Shown here: piece by piece, positions 9,945 to 18,804 of the stretch | Layout: the number at the start of each line of letters is the position of its first letter | How positions within the stretch are numbered: position 1 is the stretch's first letter | Assembly: GCA_021797555.1 (NCBI GenBank) | Contig: JAJZZM010000001.1 | Coordinates: 40,864-104,863 of the forward strand | DNA from: Thermoplasmata archaeon | GTDB taxonomy: Archaea > Thermoplasmatota > Thermoplasmata > Thermoplasmatales > Thermoplasmataceae | Length of the DNA stretch: 64,000 bases | Direction: 5' to 3' | The notes under the pieces: model-generated | What the model was told of the DNA's origin: nothing | The model's input: only the letters and a program-made list of their open reading frames with translations | Database searches by the model: none | Translations under genes and position numbers: made by a program

Positions 9945-10913
9945 CTATATTTCATCCTTGAACTTATTATTGTAATATCTGTAATTTACAAGTTCCTCAA
10001 ATATTGTTATGCCCTTTTTATCAAATTTGAAATTGTTAGTCAAATTCTCTACATAATCTACATCATCAAGATTTAAATACTTAATTATGCCATTATTCTT
10101 TATTATACCCTTATTTATCTTAATTAATTCGTCTCTATTTGACAATTCCACAAAATATTTATACTTGGTTAAAGTATATTTAAATAAAAACCACTCATTC
10201 CTATATGTTTTGTATTTTATGGAATTTATATTGAAAGACCTTAGGAATAGAAGAAACCAGAGCAATGTTACAGTATGTCTGCCAAGAATTTTATTTTTAT
10301 TTCTGAATAGATTAAATAAGGGTGATTGCGTGGAAAGATATGAGGCCGTAAATGGTCTTTCATATGCTTCTATAGTTAAATAAGGCCCCCTTTTTTTTAG
10401 ATAATTGCTGAAGTCTGCGTGATGAATTATGTAACATTGTTTATCCATTTCTTTCACAATTCCATTTATGGGAGGAATTTCATGAATCATGCCATTATAA
10501 ACAATACTATCTTTCTTATAAAGCCGAAGCTGATAGTCGTAGCACTTAAGTGTTTCTTCGTACCTAAGGATAGTATACGCTGAAGCATTTTTTAAATCTA
10601 TATTTTTTAAATTATTAATAAAACTTTGATTTGGCCCCTCATCAGCATCAAGATATAGAACCCAGTCTGATGCTATTTTTTTTAAAGCATACATCCTGAA
10701 AGGCTCTACATACCCGATAGGGAACATCCTTATTATCCGAACTTTTTCAATATTTTTGTATTTATCGGACAATTCATTATACTTTCCAATGTCTGAAGAA
10801 TCTATTATAAGTATTTCATCAACAATATCCATTAACAGTTCTATATTGTGGTTTATACCTCCATTCTCGTTATAGTTGAACATCAGCAATGCCAGGGGAG
10901 GTCTCCCTTCCAT
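9945..10913 (-). CDS. GT2 family glycosyltransferase, WaaE/LgtF-like
   Basis: A 322-residue protein whose first 180 residues follow the WaaE/LgtF pattern: LALLMFNYNENGGI, then DEILIIDSSD, a WVLYLDADEGP segment supplying the DXD site (Asp-Ala-Asp) near residue 95, and RLYKKDSIVYNGMIHE, the RLF(R/K)...G.vHE motif of this subgroup. The C-terminal third has a hydrophobic stretch (TLLWFLLFLRSFN) that may touch the membrane. It differs from the four DDDD-type paralogues around it, so it probably adds a different sugar. Transcribed alone on the minus strand. Confidence 0.85.
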   Translation of the reverse strand: MEGRPPLALLMFNYNENGGINHNIELLMDIVDEILIIDSSDIGKYNELSDKYKNIEKVRIIRMFPIGYVEPFRMYALKKIASDWVLYLDADEGPNQSFINNLKNIDLKNASAYTILRYEETLKCYDYQLRLYKKDSIVYNGMIHEIPPINGIVKEMDKQCYIIHHADFSNYLKKRGPYLTIEAYERPFTASYLSTQSPLFNLFRNKNKILGRHTVTLLWFLLFLRSFNINSIKYKTYRNEWFLFKYTLTKYKYFVELSNRDELIKINKGIIKNNGIIKYLNLDDVDYVENLTNNFKFDKKGITIFEELVNYRYYNNKFKDEI

Positions 10914-11214
10914 ATCTCTAAATGTTGTAAGAGTATATTAATTATTTGTAGATTTAACTGCAGACACTAAATTATCTTTTTATTTCATATTATTTATAAT
11001 TTTTTAATCTTCTCATGATTTCTATTTAGTAAGGTAATAATATCTATAATGTTTGAAAATATAATCCAAGAAATGAAATTAAAAGTATTTTCTATAACGG
11101 ATTCAACATGTTAAAAGAGGAAAATTGAGTTATTTTATTATCCAATAAATTATTTAAAAATTTATAAGATTTATTATTCGTATATATTAATATTTATGTG
11201 TGATTTATCAATTT
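10914..11214. promoter_or_regulatory. Divergent intergenic region between two glycosyltransferases
   Basis: About 300 bases serving two genes that point away from each other. A/T-rich tracts near 11150-11190 (TTTAAAAATTTATAAG) offer a TATA box for the plus-strand gene starting at 11215. No conserved operator or coding remnant is seen. Confidence 0.35.
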
Positions 11215-12135
11215 ATGGATAATTATATATCAGTTATAATTACAGCGTATAACAGGAAAGAATATATATTAAAAGCTATTAAAAGCGCTTTAAATCAAAC
11301 ATTAGATAAAAAATATTATGAAATAATTGTTGTTAAAAATTTTAATGATGATGAAATAGATAATTTTATAAATAAAAATAACATAAAATCCATATTAAGC
11401 AATAATAAATTATTAATCATTGATGGAATAAAATGTTCTCAAGGAAATATAATATCTTTTTTGGAGGATGATGATCTATTTTTTAACAATAAATTGGAAA
11501 CTGTTAATAAAATTTTTAATGATAAAAATATAGTATATTATCATAATTATTATTATCCAATAAATGATAGTGATGAATATACCAATTTTAATAACCAGGA
11601 TATAACTTTTAATATGTCCTGCATTTCAATAAGTAAAAATATAATAGAGATAGATAAACTAAAAAATATAAAAACAATTACAGATCTATTTATGTATTTA
11701 TCTGCTTTAGATTATGGTGGTGAAATAAAAATTGATAAAGCAAAATTAACTTATTACCGGTTTCATAATAGTGTATCCAATATAATCATAAAAAACTTTA
11801 AGGAATATGAAAATAAAGCAATATTGTTTAGATATAACTGTATTAATGACCTTACTGCATTTAAATCTATGTTTAAATCAAATAAATCACTAAAATGTAT
11901 AGATTTATACATAATAGATAATAAAGTAGAATTATTGCTACTAGGCAAAAATCAAATAACCATAAAAGAAATATTAAAATATACAATATACAGAAAAGGT
12001 AGATTTATTAATAAATCCATGATAATAATATTATATCCATTATCAAAAATATTTCCAATAAAATCATTAAAATTAATAAAATATTTTAAAAAAATGCATT
12101 TTAAAAAAGTTGTGTCTAATAAAGGATACAAATAA
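11215..12135 (+). CDS. GT2 family glycosyltransferase
   Basis: Close paralogue of the genes at 408, 14856 and 24189. The product starts MDNYISVIITAYNRKEYIL, continues with KSALNQTLDKKYYEIIVVKN and has FLEDDDLFF as the DXD site, with one Asp of the usual DDDD changed to Glu. An in-frame GTG at 11200 would add five residues (MIYQF), but the ATG at 11215 matches the start of the paralogues and is preferred. The C-terminal third is Lys/Ile/Asn-rich and divergent, as expected where acceptor specificity lies. The intact gene ends 41 bases before an IS4-type copy. Confidence 0.88.
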   Translation: MDNYISVIITAYNRKEYILKAIKSALNQTLDKKYYEIIVVKNFNDDEIDNFINKNNIKSILSNNKLLIIDGIKCSQGNIISFLEDDDLFFNNKLETVNKIFNDKNIVYYHNYYYPINDSDEYTNFNNQDITFNMSCISISKNIIEIDKLKNIKTITDLFMYLSALDYGGEIKIDKAKLTYYRFHNSVSNIIIKNFKEYENKAILFRYNCINDLTAFKSMFKSNKSLKCIDLYIIDNKVELLLLGKNQITIKEILKYTIYRKGRFINKSMIIILYPLSKIFPIKSLKLIKYFKKMHFKKVVSNKGYK

Positions 12136-12176
12136 TTATTACATAAAAATTTATTATTACTAATAAAGAGTATTTA

Positions 12177-13045
12177 CTTACCAGTTTCCAATATTAATAT
12201 TTTTGCTTACAATTCCCACAGTAATCTATTATCATTTAATCCATAACCAATACTTATATTCAATTCCATCAACATTCACCCTTACAATCCTTAAATTCAA
12301 TCCTTAAATTCAATCCATTATTCATTTCAACCATTCCATGGCCATTGACTATTCCCGATTCATAATAAATGGCATTCCTCTTTATTCTTGATACAAGTAA
12401 TATATTTTTATCAGCAAGTAATTTAAACCTCTCCAAATTATAATACCCCAGATCAAATACCAATATGGATGAGTACAGCATTTTATTATCTATACTTTTT
12501 ATAATATTATCAAACAGTGACGAATCATTTACATTGGCAGATGATATGTATGCATTCAGTGGAACAGTGAACTGGAATACTATTGCAGGAACATGCACCT
12601 TCATCCCATTTGATTTCCCTTTATAACTTCCTGAACCATTTATAAATGTTTTTATGAATGTAGAATCCATTGCAAGCACACGCATGTATTTGCTGTATAC
12701 TTTATAATCATGTGCCATTATATATGGTTTTAACAATTTATAGAATAGTTCAATGAATGGAATGTATGATTTATTGTTATTAAGCTTTGATAACCATGAT
12801 TTGCTTATTCCATTGTCAATGGAAGGAGCGGTTAAATCATACTTATGCAGTGCACTGTAGATTATAGCATATAAATGGTCAATGAATTTAATCTTATTTG
12901 AATTTATATCAATATTCATTGATTCTGATATTTCATTTGCAGGTTTCTTCAGTATATCTCTAACTGTTTTCATAATGATTGAAAATTAAATTATCCTATA
13001 AATATGACTTGGTATGACAAAGGTTAAGTATTGGAAACAGGTAAG
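12177..13045 (-). mobile_element. IS4-type element, internally deleted copy B
   Basis: Bounded by inverted ends: CTTACCAGTTTCCAATA at 12177-12193 and TATTGGAAACAGGTAAG at 13029-13045 (one mismatch). Length is about 870 bp. The element keeps the left two-thirds of the transposase but lacks the part carrying the YREK motif, which survives in the copy at 50522-51613. Near the deletion is the 10-mer CCATAACCAA (12241-12250), also found at the edge of the dispersed repeat at 44.4 and 50.77 kb. No target-site duplication is obvious. Confidence 0.85.
12269..12973 (-). pseudogene. IS4-family transposase, C-terminally truncated
   Basis: A 234-residue product starting MKTVRDILKKPANEISES. Two DDE-type acidic motifs are visible: LAMDSTFIKT (first Asp, about residue 105) and SILVFDLGYYNLERF (second Asp, about 173). 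The catalytic Glu and the Y-x2-R-x3-E-x6-K block are absent because the 3' third is deleted, and a small tandem duplication (ATTGAATTTAAGG repeated near 12300) shifts the end into a short junk tail. The protein should be inactive, but its termini could still be mobilised by a full transposase elsewhere. Confidence 0.85.
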
Positions 13046-13256
13046 ATACTTTCAACAAAGTTATTTTCAATATTTTCATATCCCCAATATCCTTAGATAT
13101 TAGAAATAAAATATAATCATGGAATTCTTTGAAATTATCATAATCAAGATACAAATACTCGTTGTTCCCTTTAATCTGAGATTTTTCAATGTTGTTTGTC
13201 TCTTTGTCTATGTCAATTATCCTATCGACAATTATGTGCTTCCTATTTTTAGGCAA
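13046..13256 (-). pseudogene. Open frame truncated by IS4-type insertion, unknown
   Basis: The frame starts at 13256 (MPKNRKHIIVDRIIDIDKE) and encodes about 70 charged residues (YLDYDNFKEFHDYILFLIS) before running into the IS terminus at 13045; the last residues are IS sequence. I do not recognise the family. No continuation is found on the far side of the IS at 12140-12176, so the rest appears lost. Treated as a gene remnant. Confidence 0.4.
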
Positions 13257-13316
13257 TTAGGAGAATAAAGTTACTAATTTTAGCTACACCGACATAATTT
13301 TTAAGAACTACTCTCT

Positions 13317-14357
13317 TCATTTCTTTAATATAATTGCAAAACATCCCTCTTCCTTTTTATGGATGAATTTAAAATAAAACATATTTGAAAGATAACACAC
13401 CGTCTTAGAAGTTGCAACTCGCTTCATAGTACTCTTAAAAAACCCGATATGATAATTTGTTTCAACACAACCACGGAGGTCGCTGGTTAAAGTAGATGTA
13501 GGTAATTTAGGTAATTTATTGGAAAAGTGTTTATCTATAATAAAATTTACAAGTAAATTTGAATGGTTAAAATTGAAACAACCCTTATCTGGAAAAATAA
13601 AATCGACTTTTAATCCAAGGCTTTTAGAAATTGTTTGAAAAGATTTTTTACTAAACCAAAATCTATGTACTGGAGGTAACTCAGTTTCCCATACCTTATT
13701 AACGTTATAATAATGAGGAGTAGTCAATAAAATAACACCTGTTTCATTTAATAATGGTAAACACCCGCTTATAAGCCCAAGAGGATTATTAACGTGTTCT
13801 ATCACCTCCGTCATTACAATTAAGTCAAACTTTTGTTGTGAACTGCTACTTAGTTTCTCTAAACTAATAGCCTTATAAAAAGAGCCAAATAAATTGATGG
13901 CATTTCTAACACTAGTTTCTGATATATCAATCCCAAGTGTTGAATAGCCAGTTTTGTTTAAAGCATAAGTTAGATACCCAAGGCCAGTTCCTACTTCTAA
14001 TATAGATTTTACTTTTTCCTTTTTATCATTTAGGTAATTATAAACGGCTTCATAAGCAAATTCCTGTTTAGAAAGGAATTTAAAAGGTTCTTTTTCATAA
14101 ATCACTGATTTTGCGTATTTTTTATACCTATCGTAAGCTGGAACACATTGGAGATTATAAATGGCATTGTATACTTCTTCTGAGGTGCCAGGGGCAAGAA
14201 TGAATTCTGTAATGCAATTATTACATTTAAAAATATCATAACTCGTTCCATCCACGTATCCTGGATAATTAGAGTAAATTTTCTCTACATTATAGCTTTG
14301 ACATATTGGACATTCATAATTGGAATTCTTATTAGAAACATCTTCAACGCTTTCCAA
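13317..14357 (-). CDS. SAM-dependent methyltransferase with N-terminal zinc motif
   Basis: A 346-residue class I methyltransferase. The N-terminus has two CxxC pairs (CPICQSYN and FKCNNC, about residues 16-49), a small zinc-binding element seen in many glycan-pathway methyltransferases. The Rossmann core has ILEVGTGLGYLTYAL (SAM loop, about 120) and FDLIVMTEVIEHVNNP (about 180), then LLTTPHYYN. Probably methylates a sugar or nucleotide-sugar. Base composition is noticeably less AT-skewed than in the neighbouring glycosyltransferases and the protein is less Asn/Lys/Ile-rich, suggesting separate, perhaps later, arrival by transfer. It lies between IS fossils on the left and a bare gap on the right. 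Confidence 0.85.
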   Translation of the reverse strand: MESVEDVSNKNSNYECPICQSYNVEKIYSNYPGYVDGTSYDIFKCNNCITEFILAPGTSEEVYNAIYNLQCVPAYDRYKKYAKSVIYEKEPFKFLSKQEFAYEAVYNYLNDKKEKVKSILEVGTGLGYLTYALNKTGYSTLGIDISETSVRNAINLFGSFYKAISLEKLSSSSQQKFDLIVMTEVIEHVNNPLGLISGCLPLLNETGVILLTTPHYYNVNKVWETELPPVHRFWFSKKSFQTISKSLGLKVDFIFPDKGCFNFNHSNLLVNFIIDKHFSNKLPKLPTSTLTSDLRGCVETNYHIGFFKSTMKRVATSKTVCYLSNMFYFKFIHKKEEGCFAIILKK

Positions 14358-14855
14358 GATTACTCATCCTATACCTTAATCCATTTCCATATTTAATCTT
14401 TTTTTGCTAATACCATAACATAGATTTGTTTATCTGCAATTGGTTATGGATAGTATATTATATTAATTTTATTAAAATTTTACGTTGATTTAAATTCATC
14501 TAATTTTAAGCATAGAATTTATTGGTTTTATTAAACTAAAATTATAAATTTTAGATTAAATTAAGAATTAATGTTCTAATTATAGCAAGTAGTATTTTAA
14601 AAATATATTAATGAATAATTATTAGATTTATTTTTAAATATATATAAAATTAAATGAAAATAATTATAATAAAAATATTTATTTTAAAACATATAAAATG
14701 ATAATTTTACAAAGAAAATCAAATTAAAACATAATATAAATACATACTATAATATTTTATTAACCAGGGTTAGTTTTCCTATATTATAAATAATATTATA
14801 CAATTGCAAACTTTATAAGGCACCATATTTATTAATAAATATCATATAATCAGGC
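14358..14855. other. Gene-free AT-rich gap with promoter
   Basis: About 500 bases of very A/T-rich sequence between divergent genes. The last 60 bases contain TATA-like stretches (TATTATAAATAATATT near 14785; CTTTATAAGG near 14815) ahead of the glycosyltransferase at 14856. No coding remnant or repeat was recognised in the rest. Confidence 0.4.
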
Positions 14856-15821
14856 ATGGATGGAAAACCATTTATTTCAGTAATAATCACGGCATACAAC
14901 AGGAAAGAGTTTTTATTAAATGCAATTAAAAGCGCATTAAACCAGACATTATCCAAGGATAAATATGAAATCATTGTAATAAAGAACTTTAATGACAATA
15001 AAATAGATAAATTTATGGATGAAAATAATATAACATCAATAATTTCTGATGGAATAGAAGGCGAGTATCCATATATTGCATTAAATAAATCCAATGGAGA
15101 AATATTATCGTTTCTGGATGACGATGATTTAATGAGGGAAAATAAGCTTGAAATAGTATATAATATATTCAATGATAAAAACATAGGATACTACCATAAT
15201 AACTTTGAGGTTTTATTGAATAATAATATTGTGTATAATAAATTAATAAATTCGCCTAGATATAAAACAATTGAAATAGACAACAAGGATAAAAATAAGT
15301 ATATTTATTACATGGAAAAAAAATTATTATATGTTAATAATTCGTGCATATCAATTCGCAAGGAAATATTAAAGCCATGGTCACTATATTTAAAAAATCA
15401 GGCTGCAAATATAGATCGTTTTATTTTTATAAGCGCATTATTATCAAAATTCAACCTTTATATGGATAACAGAATATTAAATTCATACAGAATACATAAT
15501 GACCAAACAGGAGTTTTAGTATCCAATAATATCAATGTTCTGGCCAGGAAAAAACTTGAATTCATAAACAAAAGCTTAACAGCATTTAACAATATAATGA
15601 AAATGGCTAATAATTCAAGGTTTGAGGGCTATGTAAGAACCAGAATAACAAATCTAAAACTTGCATATAACTTCTGGTCATTTGAAAATAGATATAAAAT
15701 AAGTTTAAATGATTATTTGGATTATATAAATAATAAGGATTTTAATGAGATACCAAGATTAATAATCTATAAAACGCCAAAATTTATAAGGAAAAGATTA
15801 ATAAAAATTATTTATAGATAG
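14856..15821 (+). CDS. GT2 family glycosyltransferase
   Basis: A 321-residue member of the local DDDD-type GT2 group, starting MDGKPFISVIITAYNRKEFLL, with KSALNQTLSKDKYEIIVIKN and FLDDDDLMRENKLE as the DXD site. It has about 20 extra residues in the central region compared with the paralogue at 408, before the shared NNSCISIRKEIL segment. LNSYRIHNDQTG is the C-terminal YR.H block. It stands alone between a gap and a convergent small membrane-protein gene. Donor and acceptor are unknown. Confidence 0.9.
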   Translation: MDGKPFISVIITAYNRKEFLLNAIKSALNQTLSKDKYEIIVIKNFNDNKIDKFMDENNITSIISDGIEGEYPYIALNKSNGEILSFLDDDDLMRENKLEIVYNIFNDKNIGYYHNNFEVLLNNNIVYNKLINSPRYKTIEIDNKDKNKYIYYMEKKLLYVNNSCISIRKEILKPWSLYLKNQAANIDRFIFISALLSKFNLYMDNRILNSYRIHNDQTGVLVSNNINVLARKKLEFINKSLTAFNNIMKMANNSRFEGYVRTRITNLKLAYNFWSFENRYKISLNDYLDYINNKDFNEIPRLIIYKTPKFIRKRLIKIIYR

Positions 15822-15915
15822 GTAATATAATTTTTATATACTATTTTTATAATGCATCCAAATTGGGAATTTTTATTATATATCTTAAATAATCAATAAC
15901 TTTTAGTCATCATAA

Positions 15916-16146
15916 TTACATTATTTTAATTTTTTTCATTTCATATGAAAGCCTTGCCCTGATGGAAAAAACCAGCCCAATAAGTAAAAGAGAAAGAACA
16001 AATATTGAAATATATATGGGATACATTGGACCAACAATATACGCAACTCCTGTAAGAATGGTTACAAGAGCTATAAGGTAATACGTAAGCAATGCTATGA
16101 CTATTGCTATTAGCGGAATGTTAATCTTATTTGGAAGAGGTTTCAT
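15916..16146 (-). CDS. Small two-helix membrane protein, unknown
   Basis: A 76-residue protein with helices at about residues 10-34 and 42-62 and a basic C-terminal tail (RARLSYEMKKIKIM). The ATG at 16146 is preceded by AGGTGA at a normal distance, a clear Shine-Dalgarno site, unusual in a window where most starts look leaderless. That and good codon use argue it is real and perhaps the remaining part of an older operon. Function unknown. Confidence 0.6.
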   Translation of the reverse strand: MKPLPNKINIPLIAIVIALLTYYLIALVTILTGVAYIVGPMYPIYISIFVLSLLLIGLVFSIRARLSYEMKKIKIM

Positions 16147-16214
16147 AATTTCACCTATTTTATTTAATTTTTATTTATGATTTTATAAATAATTTCCATT
16201 ATTTTATATTTACG

Positions 16215-16390
16215 TTTTTATTTGTGTTTAAGCATATTCAAAAAATATATGATTTATCGCTCTTTTAAAAATTACCTCATTCATTGATTTGAAAATATTC
16301 AAAATGATGATAATTTATTGGCATTTTAAAAATATTTGATTCTATAAATTCTACATATAATCTCAGTGGCTTTCAGTACATTATATTGAT
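16215..16390 (+). repeat. Degenerate copy of the flippase upstream region
   Basis: This stretch aligns with the 5' region and first codons of the flippase gene at 39465-39640. Shared blocks include TTCAAAAAATAT, TTTTAAAAATTAC and CTCAGTGGCTT, in the same order and spacing, with roughly three-quarters of bases matching by eye. No open frame follows. It looks like the fossil start of a second flippase-type gene or a copied promoter. The rest of the 16147-16592 gap shows nothing else. Confidence 0.5.
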
Positions 16391-16592
16391 TTGTATAATA
16401 AATGATTTTTATTTATATAACAATTATAATATTAGGCTTGTTTAATAATCAGTATTTAACATCAAGGTCGAAATAAATACACCCATACGGATGGTAGTCA
16501 ATATGCCATAGTACGTTAATTATTTATTATAGTTTGATCCATATAACCACAATGATTTACCCTGGCAACAAAACTATTGCATTAGGAAATAA

Positions 16593-16637
16593 AGTATAAA
16601 TATAAGTTATACATTAGTATAATAGTGAGTTATACAT
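16593..16637 (+). promoter_or_regulatory. Putative promoter/operator of vapBC
   Basis: A TATA-like AGTATAAATATAAG (about 16592-16605) lies some 35 bases before the vapB ATG. The nine-mer GTTATACAT occurs twice, at 16606-16614 and 16629-16637, spaced 23 bases, about two helical turns, and the second copy overlaps the start codon. VapB antitoxins often repress their own promoters, so these direct repeats are candidate operators. Inference only. Confidence 0.35.
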
Positions 16638-16884
16638 GCTTGAAGAAGAAATGAGTGTAGGCCCCAAGGGGCAGGTGGTAATACCGGTTGCATTAAGAAA
16701 AACATTAAAAATCACGCCGGGTTCAAAGGTGATTTTCAAATTGGATGGTGATAGAATAATACTGGAAAAACTGAAAACAGATTCGGTAAATATCTTTAGG
16801 GAAATTGCCAAAAATGGAAAAAATGTAAATGAAATAAAATATAATGAATATAAAGACGAAATTTTTAAAAGGAATAAATTATGA
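16636..16884 (+). CDS. vapB: VapB-type antitoxin, AbrB/SpoVT fold
   Basis: An 82-residue protein. Residues 5-50 form a swapped-hairpin AbrB domain: MSVGPKGQVVIPVALRKTL then PGSKVIFKLDGDRIILEKL. The C-terminal 30 residues are charged and would wrap around the toxin. It is predicted to bind the promoter as a dimer and neutralise the PIN nuclease encoded next. Its stop overlaps the toxin start by four bases (ATGA), a standard toxin-antitoxin layout that couples translation. A possible alternative start is Met6, which lies close to the first conserved residue. Confidence 0.9.
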   Translation: MLEEEMSVGPKGQVVIPVALRKTLKITPGSKVIFKLDGDRIILEKLKTDSVNIFREIAKNGKNVNEIKYNEYKDEIFKRNKL

Positions 16885-17297
16885 TATATATAGATTCCAA
16901 TGTATTTATATTTGCCTCACTTAACAATGAAGAATTAGGTAATAATGCAAGACTTATTTTGGAAGAGGTAGAAAATAGAAATATTGAGGCAATAACAAGT
17001 GCATTAACCTTTGATGAGGCCATCTGGATAATAAAAAAGAATAGAAATTTTGAAGATGCAATATCTGCCGGTGAGGCTTTTTTGAATATGCCCGGGCTTC
17101 ATTTGGTTGATGTAAATCAGGATTTGCTGGCACTTTCAATGGATATCATGAAACGATATAAAACCGATCCAAGAGATTCAATTCATGCAGCAACTGCAAT
17201 AACGCAAAAGGCAAACATCATCATATCTGAAGACTCAGATTTCGACAGAATAAAGGAATTAAAAAGAAGGGGCATAATGGAATTTAAAATACAGTAA
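16881..17297 (+). CDS. vapC: VapC-type PIN-domain ribonuclease toxin
   Basis: A 138-residue PIN domain. The expected acidic residues are present: Asp5 in IYIDSNVF, Glu46 in FDEAIW, Asp99 in DPRDSIHAATA, and Asp118 within SEDSDFDRI. These bind the metal ions used to cut RNA, typically tRNA or rRNA in this family. It is translationally coupled to vapB through a four-base overlap. The module is complete and appears functional, in contrast to the decayed genes nearby, and may help hold this unstable region in the genome. Confidence 0.92.
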   Translation: MIYIDSNVFIFASLNNEELGNNARLILEEVENRNIEAITSALTFDEAIWIIKKNRNFEDAISAGEAFLNMPGLHLVDVNQDLLALSMDIMKRYKTDPRDSIHAATAITQKANIIISEDSDFDRIKELKRRGIMEFKIQ

Positions 17298-17371
17298 TAT
17301 GCATTAATTCAATTCATTCAAAAAGCAAATTATAGACTTGTTTTATATCTAAATTTTTGTTGGTTTTTGCA

Positions 17372-17437
17372 TTATAATTTTGCTGTTCGATTCTTAACTA
17401 TTCCGATTTTAAACAGCTCCATAACACGTGTTGCCAT
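17372..17437 (-). pseudogene. Possible N-terminal fragment of an Old Yellow Enzyme-type flavoprotein
   Basis: On the minus strand an ATG at 17435-17437 opens MATRVMELFKIGIVKNRTAKL and stops. The spacing of LF..FKIG....KNR matches the start of FMN-dependent NADH:flavin oxidoreductases (LFEPFKIGNLELKNR). Only about 20 codons remain, so this is a weak call. The rest of 17298-17629 shows no gene. GC-richer patches (ATTATCCCGCCC) support former coding sequence. Confidence 0.3.
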
Positions 17438-17629
17438 GATTATCCCGCCCTATTCCAGAATTGATTTTACTATTTTGGTGATTTTTTATTATTCTTTATT
17501 AATTTAAGAATAAATATTGTATCATCCTTTAAATAATGGTCTGAATATTATAACATTGTTGTAATAACAAAATATAAGGATTTAATGTATAGATGAAAAA
17601 CATTATTATATATGTAAAGCTTATAATTT

Positions 17630-18417
17630 ATGATAAGGGCAGTGGCCTTTGTGCCAAATTCTCCAAGCCTCATAGGAAATATTGGCGTGGACCATAAAGA
17701 AACAATAAGTGCTCTTGAAAAACTTGGAAAGGAAATAAAGGATTGTGTTGATAATGTTATAATTATGATACCGCATTTTCAAACATCAGGCGGATTTGGA
17801 ATTGTTGGCACACCAAGGCTTAAGCAGATTTTGCTTATTATGGATTTCCTCCTGAACTCTATAATGTTAAATATGAACCTCCGGGAGACCATGAACTTGC
17901 AGAGCAGATAATAGAACTTGGAAATGGCAATGATATTAATATTGGCATGGTTGATAACTGGGGTCTCGACCACGGTGCATGGTCGCCACTTTTGCATATT
18001 TTTAATGATGCATCAGTGCCGGCAATTCTGGTTTCAATATGTCCTGATATGGGTGCACAGGCGCATGTTGACCTCGGCAGGCTCATAAGGTCTTTACAAA
18101 TTAAGGGAAATTTATGCGTTCTTGCAAGCGGTTCTTTGATTCACAGGCTTGACCTGTTTCAGAGTGGTGTTAATGAAACACCACCACTGGCAATGGAATA
18201 TCTGGAAAACTGCATATCCTCATTAGAAAATGGAACATGGGATAATATATTTGATTCTAAACCCGATATTTTAAGGGTCGCATCCCCTGAGGGTTACAAT
18301 CTTCCATTGAGGTTCATACATGGCGTGGTTGGAGAGAAAATTAAGGCAACAATACTTTCAAATGAAATGGAATTCAACGCAGCATCACTGACAACCATAA
18401 GGTTTGAGGCTATTTAA
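17630..18417 (+). pseudogene. LigB-type class III extradiol dioxygenase, single frameshift
   Basis: About 260 codons of a complete gene broken once. The first part (VAFVPNSPSLIGNIG, IIMIPHFQTSGGFGIVGTPRLKQ) is followed in the minus-one frame by DFAYYGFPPELYNVKYEPPG and the conserved NWGLDHGAWSPL block, ending at 18417. Near 17827 CAGATTTTG stands where CAG GAT TTT is expected, so loss of one G explains the break. His in PHF and in LDHGAW are the family's metal ligands. Such proteins cleave catechol-like rings; archaeal relatives include the MEMO group. A sequencing error or a recent mutation would look the same. Confidence 0.8.
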
Positions 18418-18804
18418 GAGAATGATGCCATATATTATCCAGTTGTTATTTTTGGTTAATTTATATTGGTTATCATTTATATTTTATTTATATATTCGGT
18501 TAAAACCCAATCATAACATTTTAATGTAAAAATCTAATAAGTGAATATCTAATTAAAGTATTGCATGAGAATTTAGATATTAAAAACATTAAATACATAT
18601 AAGAATTTATTTTTATGTGGTATAATTAATATCATCATTTATAAGCATCCTTTAATTTATTATATTAATTATAAAAATAAACCTTTAACATCATTTCCTG
18701 AATTATACATTCATGTTTTAAGACCTTATTATTTTACCAAATAATATCTTTATGTATTTCACATTCAATCATAATTATAATATATATAAAATATATTAGT
18801 AAAA
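18418..18804. other. Gene-free AT-rich gap
   Basis: About 390 bases with no convincing frame, repeat or IS end. The final 30 bases (TATATATAAAATATATTAG) hold a TATA-like element for the gene at 18805. Confidence 0.4.
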
